Shown: positions 1 to 7,249, counted from the stretch's first letter. The stretch: DNA of 17,415 nucleotides from CAZZIZ01 sp964654535 (GCA_964654535.1 CAZZIZ010000057.1:1-17415), one strand, 5' to 3'. The notes: generated from the letters alone by a model not told the origin. Program-made: numbers and translations.

Positions 1-36
1 CTAGCAAAGAAACTCGATCGTAGCTTCCAGCTATGA
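1..36 (+). CDS. Possible 3' end of a plus-strand gene entering from the left
   Basis: Frame 1 on the plus strand reads LAKKLDRSFQL and then TGA at 34-36. The other two plus frames meet TAG within the first 25 bases. A strong plus-strand terminator begins 19 bases after this stop, which implies that a plus-strand transcript ends here. Only eleven residues are visible, so no function can be assigned and the call depends mainly on the terminator. Confidence 0.35.
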   Translation, partial: LAKKLDRSFQL

Positions 37-54
37 TCAGTATCTATAATCGGG

Positions 55-89
55 GAGATTCTTTGGGAAACCGGAGAATCTCTTTTTTT
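55..89 (+). terminator. Intrinsic terminator with GAAA tetraloop
   Basis: GAGATTCT at 55-62 pairs with AGAATCTC at 75-82. The inner TTGG/CCGG extends the stem to 12 bp (two T-G wobbles) around a GAAA loop, and seven T residues follow at 83-89. The T-tract is on the plus strand only, so it ends the gene arriving from the left. The minus-strand gene stopping at 92 has no T-run beyond the hairpin. The two genes are therefore convergent and abut the terminator. Confidence 0.85.
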
Positions 90-91
90 AT

Positions 92-763
92 CTAGTCATC
101 GGAAACTAGAAGAGGACTGTAAAGCACTAAAAAGAAAATAAATGAAAAGGCCATTTCCCAAAGCTCCCAATTCTTAGGAACGGGAATAACCATTATCACA
201 AATGTACATAATAATAATGCAATTATGTGATGAACTTTGGGTAAGGGAACACGCCAAGTAGCAAAGAGGCGTTTCATCCAAGCAATTCTATTCACTATAA
301 AAGGCAAAACCAAAAAGTAAATGCCCATAGCAATGGTGACTATCTTAGAAAACACCAATCTATTGATGCTGACCCCGTTAAACTTGAGATTGTGCAGGTT
401 GGTTTCGTCTTGGGTATTGAATTCTTTAAAGAACTCCCCACTCTGAACATTGAAGATTCGCTGTCCCCAAGAGATTTCTTCGCCAAAGACAAAGAAGGTC
501 ATCAGAAACAAACCAAACCAAGTTAGTGCCGCCAAGCGAGCGCCCGCACGCAGGTAAGCAATAAATTTCTTAATACACAGCACCGCCATTACTCCAAAAA
601 AGAAAGCAGTAGCATATTCCGCAACGCTATCCTCTTGTACAAAATCCGCAAAGGTCTGCTTCGCAAAGAAAGCCCAATAGGCCGCTATAATCATCGTAAT
701 GCCCAATACAGCGAGAACAACTTTCTCAACTAGGCTTATGCGCTTGTTATTTACCATTTCCAT
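92..763 (-). CDS. Six-helix membrane protein of unknown function (GEEISWGQR...TNLHNL family)
   Basis: This is a 223-aa integral membrane protein. Hydrophobic segments lie near residues 13-32, 50-66, 79-94, 139-157, 175-195 and 204-220. After the third segment comes a hydrophilic block with GEEISWGQR (94-102) and then NTQDETNLHNL (116-126). I recognise this motif pair as a conserved signature of a widespread but uncharacterised bacterial membrane family; the adjacent Glu residues, Trp, Arg and His could form an active or binding site, which is inference. ATG at 763 is used, with an alternative ATG two codons later. It starts 16 bp after the stop of the GT83 glycosyltransferase gene and is the last gene of the leftward cluster, which suggests a role linked to envelope glycan or lipid modification. 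No function is assigned. Confidence 0.85.
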   Translation of the reverse strand: MEMVNNKRISLVEKVVLAVLGITMIIAAYWAFFAKQTFADFVQEDSVAEYATAFFFGVMAVLCIKKFIAYLRAGARLAALTWFGLFLMTFFVFGEEISWGQRIFNVQSGEFFKEFNTQDETNLHNLKFNGVSINRLVFSKIVTIAMGIYFLVLPFIVNRIAWMKRLFATWRVPLPKVHHIIALLLCTFVIMVIPVPKNWELWEMAFSFIFFLVLYSPLLVSDD

Positions 764-779
764 TCGACTGCGAAGCTAT

Positions 780-2423
780 CTATTTCGGCGCAACTATGGT
801 AAAATATTGATCCATTTCGCGAGTGTGTTTTTTTGAGTCTCTGGGATAGCGGTTTACATCGTATCGTCCTCGCTCACTCAATTTCAACTTAGCCCTTTGC
901 TCAATTGTTAATAATTCAATCAATGGCTCCGTACTAAATACCCCCACCTTCTTATCTACTAAAAGCAATTCCGCAGGAGCTACATAGCCTATTCGCTTCC
1001 TCGACTCCCAAACCATCTCTATCCTCAAGTTCTCGTGTGTAGTGAAAAAAGGAATTTCGTCATGCTCAGGATTTTCTAGGAGAGCTGTTGGCGAATTATA
1101 ATCAGCATTAGTATAGAGTATATCTTTCAATTTAGGCATTATCAGCAAGGTCGCAAAAAGCATTATCAATATGGGAATGTGAAACAAACGTTCGGCTTCT
1201 TTATTAAAAGCAATCCTAAATCCATAAACACCAGTAGCGGCAAAACAGAAACCCAAGACTAGGCTTAAGCCCAGCGGAAATATTGTTCGCCCTTGAAACA
1301 GCTTTTCATTTCCGCCAAAATTTAAGTAAAACATAAATCCCGCCATTCCGAAACAAACTAAAAGCAACAAGAACTTATTGATTTGCCAAATCCATAAATC
1401 ATTCGCATTACGTTTTAGTGCATCGCGCAAAACCTGATAATAAAAACTCATCGCCCAAGCAGCTGGAATCAAAACGGGTAATAAGTATCGCTCCTTCTTT
1501 TCTGGAATTAAGGAAAGTAAAATCACAGAAAATATAGTCCAGAAAAAAGCCAAGCGATAAGCCGGCTTGTCATTCACCCGCGAAGCCATAAAAGGATATG
1601 CCAGTGATACAATCAAAACCAATGTCCAGATACCAGACTGTATAGGAAAGTCCCAATAATGATAAAAAGGTCTGATGTTATAGCTCAACCAATTCGTAGC
1701 TTCCTTTGACGCCACCGTAATCGCTTCCTCAGGAACGTAGACATAAGTATAAAGCGGCCAGGCAAAACTGATGACAACAAAAGGAAAAAACAGCAAAACC
1801 CAACGCCAGCCCACTATCGCAAAATCTTTAAAGCGATAAACAATTAGATAAGCAATGAGAAAAGGCAGCAGTAAGGCATAAAAGGCAATCGGCCCTTTTG
1901 ATAAAAAGGAAAGCCCTAAAAACACGCCTCCGTAAATAAGATGTTTGGTTTTAAAATAATGCCGGAAACTTTGAACAATAGAAAAAATCGCCATCAACAT
2001 AAAAGCGTGACAGAAGATATCCCAGCTCCCGGTTCTACTCATAAGAAACAAGTAAAAAGACGACGCAGCAACAAGGCCACCCATCAGAGCTTGCTCGCTA
2101 TCCTTAGAATAGGACAAGATGAGTTTGAATAAATAAACGACAAGCAACAGTCCCATTAGAGCTGCGGGCAATCGCAACAAGGCCTCCGATTGAAATCCCA
2201 CGACCATTCCCCAGGCCGCTGTTATCCAAGTCGGCAATGGTGGTTTGGTTAGACGTAACTCACCATTCATTGTAGGGATGAGCCAATTATGGTACTCCAC
2301 CATTTCTTGGGCAGTAACAAAGTTTCTCGCCTCCATTATGTCTGCAGGAAGAGACCCTAAAAAAGCAGTAAACAGAATACCACTATACAATAACAAAATA
2401 ATAAGATGACGTTGCGCTCGCAC
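780..2423 (-). CDS. GT83/ArnT-like integral membrane glycosyltransferase
   Basis: This 547-aa polytopic protein belongs to the polyprenyl-phosphate-sugar-dependent glycosyltransferase family (ArnT/PMT fold, GT83). Known members move a lipid-carried sugar onto lipid A or other envelope acceptors on the periplasmic face. The first periplasmic loop has the family pattern: D28 and E31 in PADIMEARNF, then RLTKPPLPTW (57-66). LSKGP (174-178) and EKKERYLLP (308-316) match other conserved ArnT-like positions. About 11-12 hydrophobic helices are followed by a soluble C-terminal tail of about 120 residues. The length fits the family. The start is GTG at 2423; no ATG occurs before the conserved first loop except the one at residue 30, which is too late. 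It lies 38 bp after the arylsulfotransferase-like gene and 16 bp before the 223-aa membrane protein gene. The donor sugar and acceptor cannot be read from the sequence. Confidence 0.85.
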   Translation of the reverse strand: MRAQRHLIILLLYSGILFTAFLGSLPADIMEARNFVTAQEMVEYHNWLIPTMNGELRLTKPPLPTWITAAWGMVVGFQSEALLRLPAALMGLLLVVYLFKLILSYSKDSEQALMGGLVAASSFYLFLMSRTGSWDIFCHAFMLMAIFSIVQSFRHYFKTKHLIYGGVFLGLSFLSKGPIAFYALLLPFLIAYLIVYRFKDFAIVGWRWVLLFFPFVVISFAWPLYTYVYVPEEAITVASKEATNWLSYNIRPFYHYWDFPIQSGIWTLVLIVSLAYPFMASRVNDKPAYRLAFFWTIFSVILLSLIPEKKERYLLPVLIPAAWAMSFYYQVLRDALKRNANDLWIWQINKFLLLLVCFGMAGFMFYLNFGGNEKLFQGRTIFPLGLSLVLGFCFAATGVYGFRIAFNKEAERLFHIPILIMLFATLLIMPKLKDILYTNADYNSPTALLENPEHDEIPFFTTHENLRIEMVWESRKRIGYVAPAELLLVDKKVGVFSTEPLIELLTIEQRAKLKLSERGRYDVNRYPRDSKKHTREMDQYFTIVAPK

Positions 2424-2461
2424 TAGCTCTAAGATAAAGGCTTATAGCTTTCTAATCGAAA

Positions 2462-4138
2462 TCAATATTTCACAAAAGATCCCGCCTGGTGTCCGTCTAG
2501 TAGGATAAAGAAAAGCCCTGGGCTTAAATCCGAAACGTTGAGTCGCTTGAAATCGAACACACTACTGTGAAAGACTTCACGTCCCAACAAGTCGACCACC
2601 TTCAAATCGCGCTCTACATTATTGTCCAAAGAAATATTGACAAAATCAGTACTTGGAACAGGATATACGCTCAGATTAAGTTCTTGAATAAAATTGGGCT
2701 GATCGTCTATTCCCACATCTACCTCAGGAATAATTTGACAAGCAAAAGGAGTAGGATCTTCCTCAATAAAACCGTTTCCGATTAAATTTAAGCCATCGAA
2801 ACCAGCGAAGTTTTCACCGTAGCGCGTTATGTTAAAAACATTATTACCGAAAGGTTGCTCTCCTTGACTAAAGGCCCCAAAAGCTCCAATAGGATTAATG
2901 TAAGACCATACTACATTTCCTTGCGGATTCACTTCGATAAACCGACCTATGAGCCCAATGTCAATTAGGAAATTCCCATTGGGTAATTGCTGAGCGCTCG
3001 AGATTCGGACTGAGAAAATAAATTGCGTATCGGTGTTTCCATAAAACACATTTGTATTTTGCGGTAAGAAAGCATCAGTATCATCTATGCTATATGTGCT
3101 CCCATCCAAAGGAGGGCTGATTATATCGATGGAAGAATAGTCAATAGGTTCCCGACCTAACCCATTATTAAAAACAGAAATCCGATGCGCACCTGTTTGG
3201 AGGTTTTTTATCCAGCGGGCGTTGTGTTGGCTAAAAAATACTTGATCTTCTTCAGATCCACGATCATAAGTCAAGGGATTTCCCCAACGGTAAAGTATGT
3301 CACCACCTTTTCCAGCACTCCCCCCACTACTTCCTGCGGCCTCTTCAGTGGTCGTACTATGATCAATCACCCATACTTCGTTAAAGTTTCTCGAGCTAAG
3401 TACAATTTGATCGAGTTCTTCATTATAGTCAATAGCGTTTAGGTGAATCCAATCCACTGCCGCGGTAGGTCCTCCACCGGCTCCCCCCAATACGTCGACA
3501 TAATTAAGGTCGATGAGCTCAGGGTGCTCAGCCACGTTTCCAAAGTTCAATTTCGAATCGTCAAAATCCTGAACCAAATGGTCCCATAAAAACCACTCCC
3601 AAACTACTTCTGCTTGGTTGTTACCAATTGGTCTCAGTTCTACCACTTTCTCCGACCATAGCTCATTGCTTAGGAAATCCGGTCGCCTGCCATTGGCCAA
3701 AGCATCATCTTCTGTCCGAGAATCCCAAGCCATTATTAAAACGTTTCCGTTTGGCATTGCCACCGCTTCGTGATGCTGAAAATATGTATCCGTTCCATAA
3801 GGAAACTCCCACTGCACTTCACCTTCCCAATCGTAAAGAACCAGCTTGCCACCAGCTCCTCCACCCCACTGTGAGTTTTCAGCCGCGCTAAGAAATTCAC
3901 AACGCAGCAACAAACCATCTTCGCGAAGAACTGCAGTTTGCCCCGGTCGAGAACCTCCCTTCCACTGATTTACTAGTTGACCGCAGTTATCAATAAGATA
4001 AGTTGAACTATCGGCAGATGGAGAGAACAAAGTATAACCGTTAAAGGAGGCTTCGTCATTTTGAATTAAACCGACCGTATTCTGCGCGTTCGCAAAGCAA
4101 AAAGAAAGGAGAAATAAAAAAACGAAGAAACACCTCAT
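2462..4138 (-). CDS. Secreted arylsulfotransferase-like protein with T9SS sorting domain
   Basis: A signal peptide (about residues 1-18, ending ANA|Q) is followed by a beta-propeller-like body and a T9SS type A sorting domain (about 486-558, ending SFVKY). The body matches the aryl-sulfate sulfotransferase (ASST) family pattern: GYTLFSPSADSSTYLID near the start, QHHEAVAMPNG (121-131), DWIHLNAIDY (229-238), SSRNFNEVWVID (248-259), QHNARW (304-309) and FNNG (323-326). H122/H123, H232, R250 and H305 are candidates for the His/Arg set used by ASSTs to pass sulfate from one phenol to another through a sulfo-histidine; which His is catalytic is inference. The T9SS domain predicts outer-membrane translocation and surface attachment or release. 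The ATG at 4138 overlaps the stop of the Crp/Fnr gene as ATGA, suggesting translational coupling. The sulfate donor and acceptor are unknown. Confidence 0.82.
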   Translation of the reverse strand: MRCFFVFLFLLSFCFANAQNTVGLIQNDEASFNGYTLFSPSADSSTYLIDNCGQLVNQWKGGSRPGQTAVLREDGLLLRCEFLSAAENSQWGGGAGGKLVLYDWEGEVQWEFPYGTDTYFQHHEAVAMPNGNVLIMAWDSRTEDDALANGRRPDFLSNELWSEKVVELRPIGNNQAEVVWEWFLWDHLVQDFDDSKLNFGNVAEHPELIDLNYVDVLGGAGGGPTAAVDWIHLNAIDYNEELDQIVLSSRNFNEVWVIDHSTTTEEAAGSSGGSAGKGGDILYRWGNPLTYDRGSEEDQVFFSQHNARWIKNLQTGAHRISVFNNGLGREPIDYSSIDIISPPLDGSTYSIDDTDAFLPQNTNVFYGNTDTQFIFSVRISSAQQLPNGNFLIDIGLIGRFIEVNPQGNVVWSYINPIGAFGAFSQGEQPFGNNVFNITRYGENFAGFDGLNLIGNGFIEEDPTPFACQIIPEVDVGIDDQPNFIQELNLSVYPVPSTDFVNISLDNNVERDLKVVDLLGREVFHSSVFDFKRLNVSDLSPGLFFILLDGHQAGSFVKY

Positions 4139-4722
4139 GAAAGTTGGTTTGCAGAAACACCTACCTTCTTACGAATGCGGCTTAGGGTTTCGGGTTTTAC
4201 GCCTATAATGCTGGCTATGTATTGTAAGGGTACATTGTCAACCATATCTGGTTGGTCCTGGGTTATAGATTCGTAACGTTCCGCAGCGGTCATGGAGACC
4301 AACTCAAATACGCGACGCTCCAGTTGCAAATGACTTTTTTCAACCACGAGCCTACCGAGCTCCTGCCATTTAAGATACTTGCCGTAAAGCGCTTGAATGT
4401 CTTCGTTACTTATAACATACAACTCGCAGTCCTTAATAGCTTGTAAGTTCTCGGTAGTTGGTTTGCGGGAAATGAAACTGGCTAAAGCCGTAATGAAGTT
4501 ATTCTTCATCAAAACAAAACGTGTAACCTCTTTGCCCTTCAGCTTGTAGAAAGAGCGCATAACACCCGACTTAATAAAAGCAACTTCGCTACATACATCT
4601 CCAGCTTGACAGATAAAATCTCCCTTAGCTACTTTTCTCGTTTTAAAATATACCTTCCCCAGATCAAAGACCTCTTGGGGCATATCTACAAATGATAAGA
4701 TGTGTTCTTGCAGCGCTTTCAC
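4135..4722 (-). CDS. Crp/Fnr-family transcriptional regulator
   Basis: This 195-aa cytoplasmic regulator has an N-terminal cyclic-nucleotide-binding-like beta-barrel (about 20-115, with GDFICQAGDVCSEVAFIKSG) and a C-terminal helix-turn-helix (about 150-188; recognition helix around PETLSRIRKKV). The segment where cAMP-binding CRPs have their Arg-Ser-Ala phosphate cassette reads PTTENLQA, so cAMP binding is unlikely and the ligand, if any, is unknown. There is no cysteine cluster for an Fnr-type Fe-S centre. The GTG start at 4722 gives the usual length for Bacteroidota members; the next ATG would remove 13 residues. It begins 13 bp after the prohibitin gene stop and ends inside the start codon of the arylsulfotransferase-like gene, so it may control that gene or its own operon (inference). 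Confidence 0.9.
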   Translation of the reverse strand: MKALQEHILSFVDMPQEVFDLGKVYFKTRKVAKGDFICQAGDVCSEVAFIKSGVMRSFYKLKGKEVTRFVLMKNNFITALASFISRKPTTENLQAIKDCELYVISNEDIQALYGKYLKWQELGRLVVEKSHLQLERRVFELVSMTAAERYESITQDQPDMVDNVPLQYIASIIGVKPETLSRIRKKVGVSANQLS

Positions 4723-4735
4723 TGCCTTAAATTAG

Positions 4736-5754
4736 CTATTTCCCAGGCAAGGATTTGAACAAACTAATGCCTTCGCCGTATACATTACCTGTTCCATAGC
4801 TTCCGTCCCATTGCTGAGCTTTTACTAGTTCAATGTAATTAGGCGACTTAGCCAATTGTNNNNNNNNNNNNNNNNNNNNNNNNNNNNNNNNNNNNNNNNN
4901 NNNNNNNNNNNNNNNNNNNNNNNNNNNNNNNNNNNNNNNNNNNNNNNNNNNNNNNNNNNGTCCCATTGCTGAGCTTTTACTAGTTCAATGTAATTAGGCG
5001 ACTTAGCCAATTGTGTCTGTTTTAGACGAATCATCTCAGCTTCTGCAGCGGCATTAATGACCAAGGCCAGACTATCTCCACGCGCTTCTTCAACTTTCGC
5101 AGCGGCAAGGTTTATAGCTTCCTGCGCCATTTCATCAGCCAACAAGTTCTTTTGCTTTTGCTGTTCCTTCATTTCAATCGCGTTGGTAATCAGTTCAGGT
5201 AAACTAACGTCGCGCACTAAGGCATACTTAACCGATATATTATCAGGGTTCAAATTTTGATTGATCATCAGCTCGATCTCACTTTGCAAGACATCACGCT
5301 TTGTCGAGTACAACTCTTCAGCAGTATAACGTCCAACAATTTCTCTGGTAACCGATCTCATCTGTGGTACGACCAATACTTCCTGATAGCCGTGACCTGT
5401 TTCATTATGAATGGTTCCAGTTTTCCCTTTGGTTGGCGAAAAGGTCAAACTCAAATCAATAACCACCTCCAATCCGTTCTTATCCAATACCGACATTTGT
5501 TGGTCTATTGTTTTCTGACGAATATCGTAGATAATCATTTCGTTCCACGGTAAGACAAAGTGCATACCTTCAACATAAGACCGCTCCGTATCCAATCCTC
5601 CTTGAAATGGATAATAGATATGTCCCTCCTCGCCAGGAGATATATTTATAAGAGAACGCGACAAAATAATCAAGGCAATAAAAGCAAAAAACAAGATGCC
5701 GAATATTTTGGGTCCGAAAGAGCCGCCAAGAACTTTAGTGAGTGTATTAGCCAT
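4736..5754 (-). CDS. Prohibitin/SPFH-domain membrane protein, split by an assembly gap
   Basis: The protein has an N-terminal membrane anchor (about residues 15-36), then a prohibitin-type SPFH domain: ISPGEEGHIYYPFQGG, EGMHFVLPW, TREIVGRYTAEELYS. A long charged helix rich in Ala, Glu, Lys and Gln (about 190-250) follows, typical of oligomerising prohibitins that form large membrane rings linked to membrane-protein quality control. A run of 100 N breaks the frame. The 55 bp before the gap and after it are identical; removing 155 bp gives one continuous 287-aa ORF ending in ISLFKSLPGK and TAG, a normal prohibitin length. As printed, the upstream part runs into a wrong frame and the C-terminus appears as a separate fragment. 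It lies 54 bp after ctlX and 13 bp before the Crp/Fnr gene. Confidence 0.88.
4805..4859. repeat. First copy of exact 55-bp duplication at the gap edge
   Basis: These 55 bases end exactly at the first N and are identical to 4960-5014, which begin exactly after the last N. It is the suffix of one contig equal to the prefix of the next. This is an assembly overlap rather than a biological repeat. Confidence 0.95.
4860..4959. other. Assembly gap of 100 N
   Basis: Exactly 100 unknown bases, the conventional placeholder for a gap of unknown size. It sits inside the prohibitin gene. The flanking 55-bp identity indicates that the true gap length is negative (overlapping contigs), so no sequence is likely to be missing. 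Confidence 0.97.
4960..5014. repeat. Second copy of exact 55-bp duplication at the gap edge
   Basis: Identical over 55 bases to 4805-4859. Both copies encode the same stretch of the prohibitin protein (QLAKSPNYIELVKAQQWD), but in different frames relative to the start codon because of the inserted Ns. Confidence 0.95.
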
Positions 5755-5808
5755 AGTATTAGATGAGTTTGCTTATTTATCTATTAATCAATAATGATAC
5801 AAAAAGGT

Positions 5809-6735
5809 TCAATTGCGTGGCAAAAACACCTCTGCCATCATACAACGAGCACTTCCACCTCCATACTTCTCAATAGTTTTCAGATCAACCTGAACTATAG
5901 AAGTACGCTTTTCTATTGAAGTTTTTTGCGCAATGGTAAGCGACTTGTAAGCACGCTTCGACATAACCAAAACGTTGTCGCCACGTTCGTTACATAGCTG
6001 AAGCATATTACCCGCAAAAGAATTCATCTGCGCATAAGTCAGTTGTATTACCTCAAAACCCGAAGAGTTCAATTGAGCAACAACCTTAGTTCTTTCGTCA
6101 TTGTCAGGAATACTCTCTTCCACCAAGCAAGCGAATCCATCTCCCAAACTCATCAAAACATTAGTATGATAAATCGGCTGATTGTTTTCATCAACACTGC
6201 GAAAACTCACCAAATTAAAATTGAGGTCACTGCAGAAACGCTCGAGCAACCAAGTGTTGGTGCGCGGCGACAAAGAAGCGTAAGCGACACGGTTACGTCT
6301 ATCTAAAATCATACTTCCCGTACCTTCTAGAAAAACGCCATTCTTTTCTGCACCACTCCAATCAATTCGCTCGTTTACTTTAAAACCCGCTTCACGCAGC
6401 AAAGGCATAACATCGTCACGACGCTCCAAGCGTCGGTTTTCAGCGTACATTGGATAGGTTACTATAGTACCCTTTTCGTGAAACGAAATCCAGTTGTTTG
6501 GAAAAACAGCATCCGGAGTATGCGGATCTAGTGCGTCATCTAAGACGTGTACCGTTACCCCTGCTCGTCGCAATTTCAAGGTAAAATTCTCGAATTCCTT
6601 TAGAGCACTTGCTTGAATATCCGCAGGATTCTCCGTTTCAGGCTTCTCCTGAAATGCATTATTATCGGCCGTTTGCTCATTATATCCAAAGGCAACAGGC
6701 CTAACCATCAGTACGTGATTTGTGAAATTTCTCAT
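5809..6735 (-). CDS. ctlX: CtlX-like amidinohydrolase (citrulline/arginine hydrolase family)
   Basis: This 308-aa cytoplasmic enzyme has the guanidino-group-modifying (arginine deiminase/amidinotransferase) fold. Family landmarks are all present: PDAVFPNNWISFH (74-86), LEGTGSM (136-142, E137), YHTNVLMS (189-196, H190) and GGGSARCMMAEVFLP near the C-terminus with the nucleophile C298. This Cys-His-Glu/Asp set forms and hydrolyses a thiouronium intermediate. The closest named group I recognise is CtlX, reported in Francisella to hydrolyse citrulline to ornithine; Bacteroidota members are usually labelled arginine-deiminase-related. The exact substrate (citrulline, arginine or another) is not settled by sequence reading. 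The ATG at 6735 places the first strand (HVLMVRPVAF) near the N-terminus, as expected. It is the first gene of the second leftward cluster, 54 bp before the prohibitin gene, with a leader of about 135 bp separating it from a repeat element. Confidence 0.85.
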   Translation of the reverse strand: MRNFTNHVLMVRPVAFGYNEQTADNNAFQEKPETENPADIQASALKEFENFTLKLRRAGVTVHVLDDALDPHTPDAVFPNNWISFHEKGTIVTYPMYAENRRLERRDDVMPLLREAGFKVNERIDWSGAEKNGVFLEGTGSMILDRRNRVAYASLSPRTNTWLLERFCSDLNFNLVSFRSVDENNQPIYHTNVLMSLGDGFACLVEESIPDNDERTKVVAQLNSSGFEVIQLTYAQMNSFAGNMLQLCNERGDNVLVMSKRAYKSLTIAQKTSIEKRTSIVQVDLKTIEKYGGGSARCMMAEVFLPRN

Positions 6736-6807
6736 CTAAAATTCTCAATTTGGGCTCTCAAGATAAGAAGTCTTTCTTAGCTCGCATCATGCACCTTTAT
6801 CCAAATT

Positions 6808-6815
6808 AGGACAAG
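6808..6815 (-). promoter_or_regulatory. Weak -7-like box in the ctlX leader
   Basis: On the minus strand the ctlX leader contains TAATTTGG, close to the Bacteroidota -7 consensus TAnnTTTG, with a TTG about 23 bases upstream. The match is imperfect and the box is about 70 bp before the start codon. It is the best candidate I see for independent transcription of ctlX and the genes behind it. Confidence 0.25.
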
Positions 6816-6870
6816 CGATGTCCGTAGAATACAAGGCGTAACTCTTTCATTTTCTAGTAATTAGGGTCTA

Positions 6871-7038
6871 GTTTGGGCGTGCCCCACTCACAGCTGCCCC
6901 TGCGGGGCAAGTTCGGGGTCGGGCTTTCGGCCGTCGCTCTGTTCTGTTTCAGACAAAGTAGTCTTCTAGCTCCAAGGAGCTAAGACTACTTCTTGTCTTC
7001 AACAACAGGAGCTCCACAAAGGCCTCTATCCCTCACGC
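6871..7038 (-). repeat. Structured intergenic repeat, copy B
   Basis: Read on the minus strand it starts GCGTGAGGGATAG and then has TTTGTGGAGCT, a long hairpin, AGCCCGACCC and finally GGGGCACGCCCAAAC. The same boxes occur in the same order after the stop codon at 17228. The hairpin (plus-strand 6957-6990) pairs AGTAGTCTT-AGCTC with GAGCT-AG-AAGACTACT, leaving a two-base AG bulge. The element is about 168 bp, has no ORF, and lies between the small membrane protein gene and ctlX in the same orientation as both. Confidence 0.75.
6957..6990 (-). other. Bulged hairpin inside repeat copy B
   Basis: The left arm AGTAGTCTTAGCTC and right arm GAGCTAGAAGACTACT pair over 14 bp with a two-base AG bulge, closed by a four-base loop. 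The corresponding hairpin in the copy at 17292-17319 has different stem bases but the same CTTA/TAGAAG bulge context, as expected for a conserved RNA fold. There is no T-run, so it does not look like a simple terminator. Confidence 0.65.
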
Positions 7039-7042
7039 TTTT

Positions 7043-7090
7043 GGTCTGAATCATGATTCCCAGGATTTCTAGGATTGTCAGGATGACGTT
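7043..7090 (-). repeat. Short dispersed-type repeat (atcctgacaatcc family)
   Basis: On the minus strand it reads as successive near-repeats of the form aatcct-n-n-aaatcctg followed by GGGAATCATGATTCAGACC, directly upstream of repeat copy B. I recall similar strings between genes in many bacterial genomes; this is memory and not a search. Only one copy is in the window. Confidence 0.4.
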
Positions 7091-7201
7091 CATTGCCGCT
7101 TCCTCCGTCTTGTTGGTCACCTTTTAATGATCCGTGTCCTGACGGACCATTACCCGAGAACTTTACAACTATTCCCTTGCATCGCTGCGCTCGCTTTGAG
7201 A

Positions 7202-7232
7202 CCGGGAGATTCTTCGACAGGCTCAGAATGAC
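7202..7232 (-). repeat. Short dispersed-type repeat (cctgtcgaagaatc family)
   Basis: On the minus strand it contains TCATTCTGAGCCTGTCGAAG followed by AATCTCCCGG. ATTCT and AGAAT can pair around the centre. This string resembles a short repeat I recognise from many unrelated genomes, often mis-annotated as small hypothetical proteins. Only one copy is visible here, so the repeat label rests on prior knowledge. Confidence 0.5.
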
Positions 7233-7249
7233 TTTGTTTTTTAAGGAGT

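Noticed and set aside
1941..2132. Plus-strand open frames opposite the glycosyltransferase, arylsulfotransferase, DUF3857 and MORN genes
   Set aside because: They lie antisense to well-supported genes, show no domain features and are expected by chance.
2424..2461. Possible terminator between the arylsulfotransferase-like and GT83 genes
   Set aside because: AAAGCTATAAGCCTTT forms only a weak imperfect stem with no proper T-run, so read-through is more likely.
4860..4959. Genuine tandem duplication or insertion inside the prohibitin gene
   Set aside because: The identity ends exactly at both edges of a standard 100-N spacer, and merging the copies restores the frame, so an assembly overlap explains it better.
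6871..7038. Insertion sequence or tRNA
   Set aside because: There is no transposase ORF, terminal inverted repeats or target duplication, and the fold lacks a tRNA cloverleaf, anticodon arm or CCA end.
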